A stretch of DNA of 64,000 nucleotides from Pontibacter cellulosilyticus (GTDB taxonomy: Bacteria > Bacteroidota > Bacteroidia > Cytophagales > Hymenobacteraceae), in contig NZ_JACRVF010000005.1 in the NCBI RefSeq assembly GCF_014306105.1, forward strand, positions 62,001-126,000. Direction: 5' to 3'. Shown here one piece after another: positions 33,971 to 42,909 of this stretch. The notes beneath the pieces were generated by a model that was not told the DNA's origin, made no database searches, and worked only from the letters and a program-made list of their open reading frames with translations. Numbering within the stretch: the first letter of the stretch is position 1; the number at the start of each line of letters is the position of its first letter. The position numbers and the translations under genes are program-made.

Positions 33971-35689
33971 CTACTGCTTCTCTGGCGAGCCGGCAGCCAT
34001 CAGTATATTCTGTACATTCTCATGTTTGGTATAATCGATGGCAGCCTTACCTGCACTGTCTTTTATCTTGGCATCAGCACCGGACTGAAGCAAAGCAAGT
34101 ATAATTTCAAAGTTGGCGTTCATCTCGCAGGCCAGCATCAGCGGAGTCTTCGATTCGCTGTTCTGGATATTAGGATCAGCTCCGGCCTTTAACAGCTTTT
34201 CCAGCTCCATGATACCAATGTGCTGACCGATGGTAGCTTTCAGCGCCTGCGCTAAAGCCGTGTTACCTTCCTTGTCTTTAATGTTTGGGTTGGCACCCTT
34301 AGCTAATAAAGTATCCAGCAGATCGGCCTGCTCCTGCTCATACAACTCCGAACGAATCCTGGAACTACTCACAACATAGTGCAAAGCAGTTTTACCAACA
34401 CTATCTTGCGCATTAATGTCAGCACCTTTCTCCAACAGCAAGCTTACCATTTTAAGGCGAACTTCAGGCTCATAAATAACACCGTAATCCTCGAGCAACA
34501 TTGGTATGTAAACGGTGTGCATCAGAGCTGTACGGCCGTCGAGCACCGCTTCAAAATCGTCTGGCACTGCCTGTGTATTGGGATCTCCTCCGGCTGCTAA
34601 AGCACGTTTCAGCATATCCGGATCACGATTCACAGAAGCAATTACCACTTTTTGGTCAGGCGTCTGGTTAATATACATCAACTGCTCATATGCACTCACA
34701 CTGCCCTTTTCAATGGCTCTGCGATACAATGTACGGGCCTCGTCTATGTTCACTTCACCCAATGTGCCTTCTTCGTGCAGCAGCGCCAGCGTGTAAAAAG
34801 CCTCACGCTCATTAGCTGTAACGCCTCTTTTTAGCCAATAAGCTGCTTTGTCCAGGTCCTTCTTCACACCCTCTCCATTCAGGTAAAGGTTAGCCAGCGA
34901 AGTATAAGCCACCACATCATTAGCATTGGCAGCACGGTTCAGGTAATTAAATGCCAGGCTATAGTCCTTCATCTCTCCGAAGCCGGTATAGTACATGCTA
35001 CCAAGAATTCGGTTAGCAAAGGCGTCGCCTTCCACCGCCTTCTCACGGATAACAATGGCGGCAGTACGCATGTGCTGGATAAAACGCTGCTTATCTTCTA
35101 AGGACCTAAGTATGGTTTGCTCGGCCAGGCCAAGGTGCCCCAGCAGGCTGCCTTCGTCTACAGCTCTCTGGTAGTAAAATTTGGCAGAGTCTTTTTTGGC
35201 CGAGAAGTATTTTTCGGCATTCTGTATCTGCTCCAGCGTATCGATCTGCACCGAATCATACTTTAGCTCGCGGTACTGGTGCATGCGCCCGATAAAGTAC
35301 AAGGCATCATTATCTCCCTGATTTACGGCCGCTTTAAACTTGCTGTAAGCCTCCTGAAAACGCAATGTGGTATAGTAAGCCATTGCAGAATCCATGGCAG
35401 CGGTGCGCCAAACCTTTTTAACTACCAGAGCCGGTGCAGCAGATTTAGTGGTTGTTACAGCGGTTCCGCCTTGCTTTTGTACAGCCGGAGAGGTGGCTGG
35501 TTTTGCTGAAGCTGTTTTTGATGCGCCGGCTGTTGTAGCTGCCGGCTTTTTAGTTACTACTGTTGTAGTAGTTGTTTTACCTTTAGCCGGGGTGTTTTTT
35601 TGTGTTGCTTTGGATTGAGCCATAGCCATGTTGCCGGTAAGTATAAACAACACCGCTAGTAACAAATTCATAGCTTTTCTGGCTAACAT
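33971..35689 (-). CDS. Secreted Sel1-repeat and ankyrin-repeat protein
   Basis: From the ATG at 35689 (MLARKAMNLLLAVLFILTGN, signal sequence ending near MAMAQS) the product is 572 aa. A Thr/Lys/Ala-rich low-complexity linker (about 25-95) precedes TPR/Sel1-like repeats (for example GSMYYTGFGEMKDYSLAFNY and ANLYLNGEGVKKDLDKAAYW, about 100-345). Ankyrin repeats follow (GRTALMHTVY, GKTALHYVVS, GNTALAQALK, SKTPLMLACE, about 370-565). Both repeat types bind proteins. The combination is unusual and points to a periplasmic scaffold; the partner is unknown. Confidence 0.85.
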   Translation of the reverse strand: MLARKAMNLLLAVLFILTGNMAMAQSKATQKNTPAKGKTTTTTVVTKKPAATTAGASKTASAKPATSPAVQKQGGTAVTTTKSAAPALVVKKVWRTAAMDSAMAYYTTLRFQEAYSKFKAAVNQGDNDALYFIGRMHQYRELKYDSVQIDTLEQIQNAEKYFSAKKDSAKFYYQRAVDEGSLLGHLGLAEQTILRSLEDKQRFIQHMRTAAIVIREKAVEGDAFANRILGSMYYTGFGEMKDYSLAFNYLNRAANANDVVAYTSLANLYLNGEGVKKDLDKAAYWLKRGVTANEREAFYTLALLHEEGTLGEVNIDEARTLYRRAIEKGSVSAYEQLMYINQTPDQKVVIASVNRDPDMLKRALAAGGDPNTQAVPDDFEAVLDGRTALMHTVYIPMLLEDYGVIYEPEVRLKMVSLLLEKGADINAQDSVGKTALHYVVSSSRIRSELYEQEQADLLDTLLAKGANPNIKDKEGNTALAQALKATIGQHIGIMELEKLLKAGADPNIQNSESKTPLMLACEMNANFEIILALLQSGADAKIKDSAGKAAIDYTKHENVQNILMAAGSPEKQ

Positions 35690-35965
35690 CTTATAGTTGC
35701 TGTGTATCAAATCTGATTATTTTATATCTAAATCAACTGCAAAACTACAGTTATCTGGTGTTTAATTCAAAAATCGGGCTAAAACAAGAAAATTGTACTG
35801 TTTGCGCCCAACAGTTAAACGCTTTAGATCAACTTCCTGTTCATCTTATAGCATCTTTCTAAACCACTTACAGCACGAGCCGTGCCAAATATCAGGCGCC
35901 GGTTCTTTAAAAGGATTAGTATTTGTAACTTGCATAGATTTTAAGACGCACGCGGAAGAGAAGAA

Positions 35966-38215
35966 ATGGATTACATTAGTTTATTGAATGAGTCGCAACG
36001 CGCGGCAGTGCTTCACACCGAAGGACCGGCCATGATTATAGCGGGTGCAGGCTCTGGAAAAACACGGGTTTTAACATACCGGATCGCACACCTGATAAGC
36101 CTGGGGATAGATCCGTTTAACATACTTGCCCTTACCTTTACAAACAAGGCGGCCAAAGAAATGCGCCACCGTATCGAGAAGGTAATCGGTAACGAGGCTA
36201 AAAATATTTGGATGGGCACGTTCCACTCGGTGTTCTCGCGCATACTTCGCGCCGAGGCCGAGAAAATTGGCTACCCAAAAAGCTTCACTATTTACGACAC
36301 CGACGACTCCAAGACACTCATTCGCAATATTGTGAAGGAGATGAACCTGGACGATAAGCTGTATAAGCCGAACGTGGTGCTGGGTCGTATTTCCGCAGCA
36401 AAAAACAAGCTTATATCGGTAAAGCAGTACCTGAACGACGCGGTAATACAAGCCGACGACGAGGCTGCCATGCGCCCTAAGATCGGCAAGATCTACGAAA
36501 CCTATCAGAACCGTTGCTTTAAAGCCGGCGCTATGGATTTTGACGACCTGCTGTTTAACACCAACGTGCTCTTTAAAGATCACCCGGACGCGCTGAACAA
36601 GTACCAGAACATCTTTAAGTTTGTGATGGTGGACGAGTATCAGGATACGAATTACTCGCAGTACCTGATCACGCGTAAGCTGGCTGCCCAGAACCGTAAT
36701 ATTGTAGTAGTAGGCGACGATGCGCAGTCTATCTATGCCTTCCGTGGTGCCGATATCCAGAACATTCTCAACTTTGAGCGCGACTACCCGGAGCTGCAGG
36801 TGTTTAAGTTGGAGCAGAACTACCGCTCTACAAAAAACATTGTAAACGCTGCCAACTCGGTTATCAAAAACAACACGGCACAGCTGCGCAAAGATGTTTT
36901 TACCGATAACGAACAGGGTCCGCTGATCGAAGTTATAAAAGCCAATTCAGATAACGAAGAAGGCAAGCTGGTGGCTACTACTATTTTCGAGGAGAAGATG
37001 AACAACCACCTCTCCTACGACGACTTTGCTATACTTTACCGTACCAATGCGCAGTCCAGGGCTATGGAAGAAGCCCTGCGACGCATGAACATCAAGTATA
37101 AAATCATTGGTGGTCTGTCGTTTTATCAGCGTAAAGAGATAAAGGACCTGATTGCTTACCTGCGTCTGACGGTGAACCCGAACGACGAGCAGGCGCTACG
37201 CCGTGTGATCAATTACCCGAAGCGCGGCATCGGTGAGACTACCGAGCAGAAGATATTTGTAACAGCTACCGAAACTAACCATAGCGTATGGGAAGTGGTA
37301 CAGAACGCAGGTCAGTTTTTGGGCAACCGTGTAGGCACGGCTATTGAGAACTTCTCAATTATGATCCGCGATTTTGCACGCATTGCAGAGAACGTAGATG
37401 CCTTTGAGGTTGCCAAGCATGTAGCCAAGCACTCCGGAATAGTAGACGACCTGTACCAGGATAAAACTGTGGAGGGGCTTGCCCGTTACGAAAACATACA
37501 GGAGCTCCTGAACGGTATCAAAGAGTATGTAGATGATCCAGAGAAGGAAGACAAAAGCTTGGACGCTTTCCTGCAGGACATTGCCCTAATAACCGATGCC
37601 GATACCAAAGCTGATGAGGACGGGGAATTTGTTACCCTGATGACCATCCACTCGGCCAAAGGACTGGAGTTTAAGAATGTGTTTATCGTGGGTATGGAAG
37701 AGAACCTCTTCCCGAGCCAGATGATGCTGAACTCCCGTGCCGACCTGGAAGAGGAACGCCGTCTGTTTTACGTAGCCATTACACGTGCCGAGAAGAAGTT
37801 ATACTTAACCTACGCCACCAGCCGCTACCAGTGGGGCAACCTGAGAGCGTGCGAGAAGAGCCGCTTCCTGGATGAAATTGATCCTAAATACCTTAACTTT
37901 AAGTATGGCGACTCTGGATCAGGTGGAGGCAATATTTTTGACAGAGTGCTTGAGCGCAAGAGCAGCATCAGCAGCCTGATAGCTCCGCCGCAGCGCAAGC
38001 AGGCAGCCACTGGGTATACAGCGCCAGCCGACTTCAAGCCAAGCGATACCTCCAAACTGGCAGCAGGCATGAAAGTAGAGCATCCGAAATTCGGTTTCGG
38101 CGTAGTAACCAAAATGGATACCCAGGGCAACAGCGTGAAAGCCATCATCAACTTTGACGAAGTAGGCGAGAAAACTTTACTGCTAAGCTTTGCCAAGCTG
38201 CGCATACACGAATAG
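35966..38215 (+). CDS. pcrA: UvrD/PcrA-type superfamily 1 DNA helicase
   Basis: This 749-aa 3'-5' helicase is complete: Walker A AGAGSGKTR near 27-35, VDEYQDTN (Walker B, near 226), GDDAQSIYAFRGAD, LEQNYRST, and the late TIHSAKGLEFKNVF and VAITRAEKKLYL. The C-terminal end has the tudor-like VEHPKFGFGVVTKM of PcrA/UvrD, which contacts RNA polymerase in relatives. It unwinds DNA in nucleotide excision repair, mismatch repair and replication restart. The start at 35966 follows a 276-bp gap without other genes. Confidence 0.96.
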   Translation: MDYISLLNESQRAAVLHTEGPAMIIAGAGSGKTRVLTYRIAHLISLGIDPFNILALTFTNKAAKEMRHRIEKVIGNEAKNIWMGTFHSVFSRILRAEAEKIGYPKSFTIYDTDDSKTLIRNIVKEMNLDDKLYKPNVVLGRISAAKNKLISVKQYLNDAVIQADDEAAMRPKIGKIYETYQNRCFKAGAMDFDDLLFNTNVLFKDHPDALNKYQNIFKFVMVDEYQDTNYSQYLITRKLAAQNRNIVVVGDDAQSIYAFRGADIQNILNFERDYPELQVFKLEQNYRSTKNIVNAANSVIKNNTAQLRKDVFTDNEQGPLIEVIKANSDNEEGKLVATTIFEEKMNNHLSYDDFAILYRTNAQSRAMEEALRRMNIKYKIIGGLSFYQRKEIKDLIAYLRLTVNPNDEQALRRVINYPKRGIGETTEQKIFVTATETNHSVWEVVQNAGQFLGNRVGTAIENFSIMIRDFARIAENVDAFEVAKHVAKHSGIVDDLYQDKTVEGLARYENIQELLNGIKEYVDDPEKEDKSLDAFLQDIALITDADTKADEDGEFVTLMTIHSAKGLEFKNVFIVGMEENLFPSQMMLNSRADLEEERRLFYVAITRAEKKLYLTYATSRYQWGNLRACEKSRFLDEIDPKYLNFKYGDSGSGGGNIFDRVLERKSSISSLIAPPQRKQAATGYTAPADFKPSDTSKLAAGMKVEHPKFGFGVVTKMDTQGNSVKAIINFDEVGEKTLLLSFAKLRIHE

Positions 38216-38386
38216 ATTAATTAGAAATTATGAATTAAAAATCAGAAATTAGAACACACCATGCTAAAGTACAGGTATACTGAAGAAGAACTTTTTATCT
38301 AATTTAAAACTTGTTCGTCGATAAACTTCAGACTTACGTAATTTCTAATTTCTAATTTCTAATTTTGAACTCATTCAAAAAATATA
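38216..38386 (+). repeat. Intergenic TTTCTAA-type short repeats
   Basis: The gap contains three tandem TTTCTAA words near 38342-38362. The inverse form (TTAGAAAT ... CAGAAATTAG) lies near 38219-38252, so the two ends of the gap can pair. No ORF is present. Confidence 0.5.
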
Positions 38387-39058
38387 ATGGAAGCGAGTAC
38401 CTCATTTAAACAAGACCTTTTGCTGCGCGAGTACGGCCGCAATGTGCAGGACCTGGTAAACTACATTTCTAAGGTAGAAGACCGCACGGAACGCACGCGC
38501 CTTTCGCAGTTACTTATAAACCTGATGGCTAAGCTAAACCCACAGCTACGCGACACGCAGGACTACCAGCAAAAGCTCTGGAACCACCTTTTTGTAATGT
38601 CTGGCTCTACTCTGGATGTGGATGCTCCTTACCACCTGAGCGCGATGGAGTATCTGAACGATAAGCCACAGCCGATGGATTATGCCACACAAACGCCGGT
38701 TTTTAAGCACTATGGTACAAACGTAGAGCTGCTGATACAAAAAGCGACAGAACTGGAAGACGAGAAAGAGCGTGAAGCTGCTATCATCTCAATCGGTAAA
38801 CTTATGAAAACGCTGTACAAGTCGTACAACAAAGACAGCATTACCGATGATATCATCCTGAACGATATTCGCCAGTTGTCTAAAGGCAAGCTGAACATGG
38901 ACCTACGCTACATCGAGAGTAACAACCTGTTCGAGTCTAATGTAGGTAGCGGCGGCGGTAAGCAGCAGGACAACCAGCAGCGCAGCCAGCAGCAGGGCCG
39001 TGGCGATAACCGTGGCAGAAAAAACCAGAGATCTTCTTCTAATCAAAGAAACAAATAG
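38387..39058 (+). CDS. DUF4290 family protein
   Basis: The 223-aa protein starts with LLLREYGRNVQDLVNYISKV, the DUF4290 signature, and is helical through about residue 175. The tail (about 180-223) is Gln/Arg/Asn/Gly-rich and probably disordered. DUF4290 genes sit directly before murA in many Bacteroidota, and here the gap to murA is 5 nt, so they are co-transcribed. The biochemical function is not known; a link to cell-wall synthesis is inferred from the conserved position. Confidence 0.92.
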   Translation: MEASTSFKQDLLLREYGRNVQDLVNYISKVEDRTERTRLSQLLINLMAKLNPQLRDTQDYQQKLWNHLFVMSGSTLDVDAPYHLSAMEYLNDKPQPMDYATQTPVFKHYGTNVELLIQKATELEDEKEREAAIISIGKLMKTLYKSYNKDSITDDIILNDIRQLSKGKLNMDLRYIESNNLFESNVGSGGGKQQDNQQRSQQQGRGDNRGRKNQRSSSNQRNK

Positions 39059-39063
39059 TATAA

Positions 39064-40368
39064 ATGGCTTCATTCGAAGTAAAGGGCGGCACCAAACTTA
39101 AAGGCGATATCTACCCACAGGGTGCTAAAAACGAGGCACTTCAGATACTTTGCGCAGTTTTACTTACCGCAGAGCCTGTTGTTATTTCTAATGTTCCGGA
39201 CATCCGCGACGTAAATAAGCTGATCGAGCTTTTGCAGGGTCTTGGCGTAACAGTTACCCGCAACGCACTGGATACTTATACTTTCCAGGCTGACAATGTA
39301 AACCTGGATTACCTGGACACAGAGTTATTTGTGGAGCAGGGTCGTGCCATTCGTGGTTCGGTTATGATTGTAGGCCCGATGCTAGCCCGCTTCGGAAAAG
39401 CCAAAATGCCTAAACCAGGTGGCGATAAAATTGGCCGCCGCCGACTAGACACACACTTTATCGGTTTCGAAAAACTGGGTGCTAAATTTGAGTATAGCTC
39501 TGATGAAAGTTTCTACGGCGTGCACGCTGACGGCCTTAAAGGTGCTTACATGCTGCTAGATGAAGCTTCTGTAACAGGTACTGCCAACATTTTAATGGCT
39601 GCCGTACTTGCCGAAGGTACTACTACCATTTACAATGCTGCCTGCGAGCCTTACGTGCAGCAGCTGTGCCGTATGCTAAACCGCATGGGTGCCAAAATAA
39701 GTGGCGTAGGCTCTAACCTACTTGTTATAGAGGGTGTAGAGAAGTTGGGTGGCACAGAGCACCGCATGCTGCCCGATATGATCGAGATCGGCTCTTTCAT
39801 CGGCCTTGCTGCCATGACAGGTTCTGAGATCACGATCAAAGACTGCCAGATTGCTGAGCTTGGCCTGATACCAGACACTTTCCGTAGCCTGGGCATTAAA
39901 ATGGAGTTCCGTGGCGATGACATCTATATCCCTTCCCAGGACCACTACGAAGTAGAAACTTATATTGACGGAAGTATATTAAACATTGCTGACCACACCT
40001 GGCCAGGTTTAACACCTGACTTATTAAGTGTGGCGCTGGTAGTGTCCACACAGGCAAAGGGTACTGTGCTGGTACACCAGAAAATGTTCGAGAGTCGCTT
40101 GTTTTTTGTTGATAAACTGATAGACATGGGTGCTCAAATCATACTTTGCGACCCGCACCGTGCCACCGTTATTGGCTTAGACAACCAGATGCCATTGCGC
40201 GGTATTCGCATGTCATCTCCTGACATTCGTGCCGGTGTGGCCCTGCTAATTGCAGCCCTGTCTGCCGAAGGAACCAGCATTATCGACAACATTGAGCAGA
40301 TTGACCGTGGTTACCAAAACATCGATGGCCGCTTAAATGCCATCGGCGCACAGATCAGAAGAATTTAA
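39064..40368 (+). CDS. murA: UDP-N-acetylglucosamine 1-carboxyvinyltransferase
   Basis: This 434-aa enzyme of the EPSP-synthase fold carries out the first committed step of peptidoglycan synthesis, adding enolpyruvate from PEP to UDP-GlcNAc in the cytosol. GAKNEALQILCAVLLT near the N-terminus and RGSVMIVGPMLARFGKA are standard. The active-site loop reads PKPGGDKIGRRRLDTHF, with Asp where most bacteria have the fosfomycin-target Cys (Cys115 in E. coli), so natural fosfomycin insensitivity is expected. The gene follows DUF4290 by 5 nt and ends at a strong terminator. Confidence 0.96.
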   Translation: MASFEVKGGTKLKGDIYPQGAKNEALQILCAVLLTAEPVVISNVPDIRDVNKLIELLQGLGVTVTRNALDTYTFQADNVNLDYLDTELFVEQGRAIRGSVMIVGPMLARFGKAKMPKPGGDKIGRRRLDTHFIGFEKLGAKFEYSSDESFYGVHADGLKGAYMLLDEASVTGTANILMAAVLAEGTTTIYNAACEPYVQQLCRMLNRMGAKISGVGSNLLVIEGVEKLGGTEHRMLPDMIEIGSFIGLAAMTGSEITIKDCQIAELGLIPDTFRSLGIKMEFRGDDIYIPSQDHYEVETYIDGSILNIADHTWPGLTPDLLSVALVVSTQAKGTVLVHQKMFESRLFFVDKLIDMGAQIILCDPHRATVIGLDNQMPLRGIRMSSPDIRAGVALLIAALSAEGTSIIDNIEQIDRGYQNIDGRLNAIGAQIRRI

Positions 40369-40394
40369 AGTATAAGTTAATACTTGATGATAAG

Positions 40395-40426
40395 AAAGAG
40401 CACCTGTAGAGGGTGCTCTTTTTGTT
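40395..40426 (+). terminator. Terminator after murA
   Basis: A 10-bp stem AAAGAGCACC/GGTGCTCTTT with a seven-base loop is followed by T residues. Confidence 0.88.
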
Positions 40427-40499
40427 TTGGTTATATTTAAAAGTATATATTTAAGGATATATTGTGTGGATGTGGTTTAATGCTCCATACATAGTGCAG

Positions 40500-40525
40500 A
40501 TAGTAGGAGTAGGTACTCCTACTAT
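40500..40525. repeat. 26-bp near-perfect palindrome just before array 2
   Basis: ATAGTAGGAGTA and its exact complement TACTCCTACTAT are separated by two bases. It ends 6 nt before the GTTAGGTGGT box of the first cassette. It may be the hairpin of the leading recombination site or an operator. Confidence 0.6.
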
Positions 40526-40551
40526 TCAGTAGTTAGGTGGTATAATGAATC

Positions 40552-41037
40552 ATGAAAGAACTTATTGAAAAGTATGTAGTCGATAAGTTCGGCAACATCG
40601 AGATTCCTGAATCAGAAGAAGAAAAACAAAAGTTAGCAAGAGCGTTGTTAGGTGTCAGCTTGATAAGCAACCTTGATTACTGGTTAGATAACGCTTTTGA
40701 CTTGGTCAGCAATCCAGAACGTGAAAAACCATTTACACGAGAGAACGCTGCAAGTAAGAAAGACAAAGCATTTAGAGCAGCTTTTACCAACCTTGATGAT
40801 GAAGTAAAAGAGAAGATTAAGCAGCTAATAGCGGACACAACGACAGGATTACTGTTTAGCCACCTTGTTTCATTTGACCAGTTCGATTTTGGAGAGCTTC
40901 AAATAAAACTAACTCCAAAGACTTTGCATGGTGTAACAGAAGAGCTTACTATAACTAAGAAGTGGGAAGACCTGCATGATGAACTGCCTGAATGGATGGA
41001 AAACTTTAGCAAGCACCAAGAGCAACTGAAAAATTAA
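40552..41037 (+). CDS. Cassette A hypothetical protein
   Basis: This 161-aa soluble, acidic and largely helical protein starts MKELIEKYVVDKFGNIEIPE. No signal, membrane helix or known motif is visible. A central KAFRAAFTNLDDEVKEKIKQ and a late WEDLHDELPEWMENFSKHQE suggest amphipathic helices. The start lies 20 nt after the cassette crossover, and the stop is immediately before the R'' box, so the ORF fills the cassette. It could be an immunity-type or small regulatory protein; this is only a guess. Confidence 0.7.
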   Translation: MKELIEKYVVDKFGNIEIPESEEEKQKLARALLGVSLISNLDYWLDNAFDLVSNPEREKPFTRENAASKKDKAFRAAFTNLDDEVKEKIKQLIADTTTGLLFSHLVSFDQFDFGELQIKLTPKTLHGVTEELTITKKWEDLHDELPEWMENFSKHQEQLKN

Positions 41038-41040
41038 ACC

Positions 41041-41108
41041 ACCTAACAAGGTGCATAATTTAGGCTTCGGCTACGCCTCACCCAAAATATAGCACGAACA
41101 CGTTGAAC
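41041..41108 (+). other. attC-like site A
   Basis: This 68-bp site runs from R'' ACCTAAC to R' GTTGAAC, both fitting the classical RYYYAAC/GTTRRRY consensus. Its centre TAGGCTTCGGCTACGCCT is an internal hairpin and carries the core shared with sites 2 and C. Confidence 0.7.
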
Positions 41109-41123
41109 TTAATTAACACATAT

Positions 41124-41810
41124 ATGAAGTATCTTTTTCTATTAGTTTTCCTAGCATGTGTAGCTTGTAATCCTGATGTTAAAGAAGAAACTAAAAAGCA
41201 AACTGACTCTGTGGAAGCCACTACATCGTCATTTAGCTTTATGGAAGATAGTAGCAGAATTAAGAAGATCAGCGGTGACTCAATCAGAATTTTCATAGCT
41301 GATGAAGAGCAAAATGATTCTACTCTACTACCTGTTAGTGATTCCTTCTATGAGCAGTTTATAAAGAATAATAGTCTTTTCGAAAACAAACGCTATTCGG
41401 CTGACTTCTCTGAAGGAACCAACATCAGTCACTATTATTGGGGACAAATAGAGACTCCTTTAGATTATAAGTTTCTGTTAATTTCTCAGCGAGAAGAACT
41501 GGACTTTGCAGTTAATAAGGTGTTCTTATTTGTTTTCGACATACATGATAAGTTAATGTCTATCACACCTGTTGCAGAACTTGGTTATTATCCAGGTGCT
41601 AAAGATTATAGATATTCAACTTTACGAAGTAATAGTAAACTTGAATTTGTCTCGGTACAAGAAAGCATAACAGATGAAGATGATTCAGAAGAAGGAAATC
41701 CTAATTATCTTGTAGAAAAGGACAGTACAACTATCAAGTATGCTTTTCGAAAAGGTAAGTTTGATAGAACCTATACGGATACTGTAAAAACATCTTACTG
41801 GACAAAATAA
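41124..41810 (+). CDS. Cassette B hypothetical lipoprotein
   Basis: An in-frame TTG at 41103 lies within the recombination box; the ATG at 41124 opens a lipoprotein signal (MKYLFLLVFLACVAC), giving 228 aa. The mature protein is acidic and Ser/Thr-rich, with a beta-rich middle (YKFLLISQREELDFAVNKVF) and a C-terminal SVQESITDEDDSEEGN segment. No family is recognised. It is probably exposed on the outside of the inner or outer membrane. Confidence 0.7.
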   Translation: MKYLFLLVFLACVACNPDVKEETKKQTDSVEATTSSFSFMEDSSRIKKISGDSIRIFIADEEQNDSTLLPVSDSFYEQFIKNNSLFENKRYSADFSEGTNISHYYWGQIETPLDYKFLLISQREELDFAVNKVFLFVFDIHDKLMSITPVAELGYYPGAKDYRYSTLRSNSKLEFVSVQESITDEDDSEEGNPNYLVEKDSTTIKYAFRKGKFDRTYTDTVKTSYWTK

Positions 41811-41813
41811 CAT

Positions 41814-41864
41814 AGTTCAACAAATCCTATAGTGCATGAACGCACCATAGCAGAGACGTTGGCA
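41814..41864 (+). other. attC-like site B (short)
   Basis: This 51-bp site runs from R'' AGTTCAAC to R' GTTGGCA, with a clear inner stem CTATAGTGC/GCACCATAG (8 of 9 pairs) around a short loop. Confidence 0.7.
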
Positions 41865-41901
41865 AGTAATCTAATTACTTAAATACAGTTAAGACTTACG
41901 A

Positions 41902-42744
41902 GTGACAGAATCAGAGAGAAGTATTTTTAAGCTTATAGCCTTTGTAATTGTTGGACTGTGCTTTGTTGGGTGCGACAATACAGAGAAGATGGTCTGGCAC
42001 TATCCTAATGGGCAAGTAGAGGTGGAAGGCCAATATAAAGATGGGATGGCCCACGGTAAGCAAGTGGAATACTATCCAAGCGGAAAAGTTAAAGGAGTAA
42101 GCTACTTCGTTAACGGCAAGAGGGAAGGGAAAACAGCAGTCTACTACGAAAACGGCAACCCCAAATCCAATGTCACTTTCAATAGAGGGGTAATGATCGA
42201 CACCGCCAAGTATTTTCATGAGAGCGGTGTGTTAGAGCAGTCTGTTCCTTTCAAGCGTGGGCGCAAGAATGGCTGGGTGGATTTCTACGATAGAGAAGGT
42301 AACTTAGTACAGAGACACGAATATTTCTCACAAGGGGATCAGGAGCATCAGAACCAGTACATTGTATTTGATGAGAAGGGACGGATCGATGCTGACAGCA
42401 GCGTATACATCACGCTGAAGAGCAGCGCAAACACGGTCAAGCTTGGTGAATCGTACAGGTTACTGGTCAAGCTGGAAACACCGCTGATGGGTAGTAAAGG
42501 GAAAATGGAGGTGCACATCGGCAACTTTAATGAAGAATACCGACTTGGCAAGAACTCTATTCGAGATACTGTTAAAGGCAAGAACAATTTTGCTATTGTA
42601 CTTATTGAGCCAAAGCGAAGAGGCAGGCACAGAGTTAGGGGTAGGGTGGTGAACTATGTCGTAAACGATTCTAAGGAAGAGCAGCCTGAATGGTTAAAGA
42701 GGGAGGTTCATATCTACTTCACGAAAGAGTATTATGTGTTGTAG
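41902..42744 (+). CDS. Cassette C lipoprotein with YwqK-like MORN repeats
   Basis: I use the GTG at 41902 (280 aa); no ATG lies nearby upstream. The N-terminal helix ends in VGLCFVGC, a lipobox. Residues about 28-130 contain repeats of the YPNGQVEVEGQYKDGMAHG type (HYPNGQ, YYPSGKVKG, YYENGNPKS, FHESGVLEQ), the YwqK/MORN beta-hairpins. In Bacillus YwqK is an antitoxin to YwqJ, but the same repeats occur in many Bacteroidota surface lipoproteins. The C-terminal half is a separate beta domain (VKLGESYRLLVKLETPLMGS). No partner toxin is visible. Confidence 0.8.
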   Translation: MTESERSIFKLIAFVIVGLCFVGCDNTEKMVWHYPNGQVEVEGQYKDGMAHGKQVEYYPSGKVKGVSYFVNGKREGKTAVYYENGNPKSNVTFNRGVMIDTAKYFHESGVLEQSVPFKRGRKNGWVDFYDREGNLVQRHEYFSQGDQEHQNQYIVFDEKGRIDADSSVYITLKSSANTVKLGESYRLLVKLETPLMGSKGKMEVHIGNFNEEYRLGKNSIRDTVKGKNNFAIVLIEPKRRGRHRVRGRVVNYVVNDSKEEQPEWLKREVHIYFTKEYYVL

Positions 42745-42813
42745 CTATTTTTAGCCTTTCCCTTCAATGAGCCTAATGAATTATTAATGGACTTGATACA
42801 GAAAATTAACATA

Positions 42814-42875
42814 TGCCAACAAAGTTCAACCTTTATGCTTGGCTACGCCTCGCCTATCGGCTGCACGAGTGCATT
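42814..42875 (+). other. attC-like site C
   Basis: R'' TGCCAAC matches the start of its own cassette. The next bases (CAACAAAGTTCAACCTTTATGC, then TTGGCTACGCCTCGCC) closely match site 2 of array 1. The right box is probably the degenerate GTGCATT at 42869. Confidence 0.6.
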
Positions 42876-42909
42876 CCACTCAATCGAAAAGAATTAATAA
42901 ATTTGCCCC

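Noticed and set aside
42898-42905. TAAATTTG as a promoter for the PhnA-like gene
   Set aside because: It fits the -7 consensus but lies only 4 nt before the ATG and lacks an upstream TTTG box, so transcription would start inside the gene.
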